The notes beneath the pieces were generated by a model. That model had not been told where the DNA came from. It searched no databases and was given only the letters and a program-made list of their open reading frames with translations. The position numbers were made by a program, and so were the translations under genes. A stretch of DNA of 64,000 bases from Spirodela intermedia (taxonomy: Eukaryota > Streptophyta > Magnoliopsida > Alismatales > Araceae), in NCBI GenBank assembly GCA_902729315.2, contig LR746272.1:6449827-6513826 (forward strand), read 5' to 3'. Shown piece after piece: positions 62,664-64,000 of the stretch (positions are counted from its first letter, which is position 1; every line of letters begins with the position of its first letter).

Positions 62664-63881
62664 CTGTCCTGCTTGTTTAATTGGCCAGCTTCTGCCGTTC
62701 CCATTCATGATTTCTACTTCATGTGCGTGCGGAAGCATCATATCAAGGTCATACAGAGTTTTTAGGATCAGGGAGTTGCCTACCCCATTTTGAGGCAGAT
62801 CTGATGAAAGAACCGAGATCATCCTCCTCCCTCTGCGATTATCAACAGATTATCTACTAATCCAGAACCACCGGGGACTCTTGAGGTATTAATTAATCCA
62901 CCATGGCATGCTGATCGCTCGCCCCTGGGTCTCATTCTTGGATGAAATAATCCTCGGAGCATCAGAATCGGCGCATTGGATGAACGCCGCCATTGATGCA
63001 AGATCGATCATACCCTCTGCATATTATTCCGAATCTTACGGCCTGAGAATCCCAAATTCTTTTTTTATTTTTTATTTTTGTTTTTATAGATTACCCACCT
63101 GGCCACATTTTAGGATGGATAAGAATCTCGGTATCCACATTGATTTTATATATTGACAGATAGATTGAGGACTGTTAGCATTTCATGTTCTTCTTCTACA
63201 GCTGTTGGTATCCTCTGCTCTTGGTGAGTCCACTCCCCTTCCCTGCCGGCCTGAGGGATCTTAGAGTCTGTGCTATGGGTGTTAATGGGCCGATAAAGCC
63301 CATGAGCCAGGCCAGCATAGCTGCTCTGGGCCTAGGCCTGGGCCTGGACCAGAGTTTTGTGTTTCTTTTAAATGAAGGAATCGATGAACGATGGTGGTGG
63401 GTTCGTCGTTGACTGTTGACCACGTTGACGTCGAAGGTTCACGCGTCCGCGCAGTTGAGTCAGCGTTGCCGCGGGCCTTCGAGTTTGGATTAATAGGCGA
63501 GGGCAACGTGGCTGGGAGCCACGTACGCTGATGGCCACTTTTTGCGAAAGAACCCCGAAAATGTTAAGATATTTAGAATATACCCCTCAGGGGGGGGCCC
63601 GGCACTCTTGACTAGAAGGGTGTATCCGTAAATGCTGACGAGTTGTCGTGTCCGACCGTCTGAAAAGACGTGCTGACTACAAGGCCTCACTAAGAGGCCT
63701 AGTCAACTGCCTACCAAAACAAATGGAAGCACGGGTTTTTTACAATAGAACCCATTCTTTAAAAAAATTACAATTAAATCTTATTTTTAGTAAAATTGCA
63801 CTTCATAGCATAACTCCTATACATATAAATTACAGTTCATAAAGGCAGACTGCGCTGACCTCGCCTTCCTCCACCCCCTCC

Positions 63882-63920
<39 letters not shown>

Positions 63921-63988
63921 ACTCTCGCTTTGTCTCTCTGTCTCTCTTCTTCCTTGGGGTCGGTCGGGGGGTGGTGCTGCAGGAGGCC
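62454..63988. other. gene D 3' UTR and intergenic DNA
   Basis: 62454-62610 is the likely 3' UTR (AATAATAATTTATAA at 62585-62599). An ATC run follows at 62623-62655. No gene is supported in 62700-63880. A CT tract at 63889-63919 precedes the ATG at 63989. Confidence 0.5.
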
Positions 63989-64000
63989 ATGACTGTTCTG
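63989..64000 (+). CDS. possible start of a further gene, cut by the window end
   Basis: The ATG at 63989 (GAGGCCATGACTGTTCTG) lies 70 bp after a CT tract, the layout seen at other starts in this window. Only four codons (MTVL) are visible, so the product is unknown. Confidence 0.3.

Overview
This window is nuclear DNA of a flowering plant. The genes have GT-AG introns and belong to plant families: a chloroplast CRS2-type splicing factor, a one-finger QALGGH zinc-finger repressor, an eight-cysteine DC2.15-like protein and several DUF1639 proteins. The AT-rich stretches hold decayed plant LTR retrotransposons. Several genes have very GC-rich, Ala/Pro/Gly/Ser-rich exons, which suggests a monocot (commelinid type). 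I cannot name the species.

Layout. 1-2.9 kb: a possible first exon on the minus strand and microsatellites. 2.9-8.6 kb: an apparently intact eight-exon CRS2 gene. 10.05-20.36 kb: one full-length but dead Athila/Tat-type Ty3/gypsy element on the minus strand, with both LTRs, a mutated Asp-tRNA primer site and broken gag-pol. Immediately right of it lies a relic of a related LTR. 21.3-24.6 kb: a second, more decayed gypsy element, also minus. 24.6-33 kb: AT-rich, mostly featureless sequence with microsatellites. 33.3-33.9 kb: an intronless C2H2 zinc-finger gene (minus). 38.9-39.0 kb: a 36-bp tandem repeat. 41.0-41.3 kb: a DC2.15-like secreted protein gene. 43.3-44.8 kb: a broken copy of the SUMO-activating enzyme gene SAE2 with a Ty1/copia fragment in its second intron. 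45.1 kb: a small fold-back MITE-like element.

51-62.5 kb is the most interesting part. Four complete genes of the plant-only DUF1639 family lie within about 11.5 kb (plus, plus, minus, plus), with at least one decayed fifth copy between the first two. The first two (A, B) share an N-terminal block and a 14-bp upstream motif and look like tandem duplicates. The other two (C, D) belong to different subgroups. Many start sites in the window sit just downstream of long CT tracts in the sense orientation. The window ends at what may be the start codon of another gene.

All intron and exon borders were read by eye from splice consensus and reading frame. Nothing was checked against transcripts or databases.
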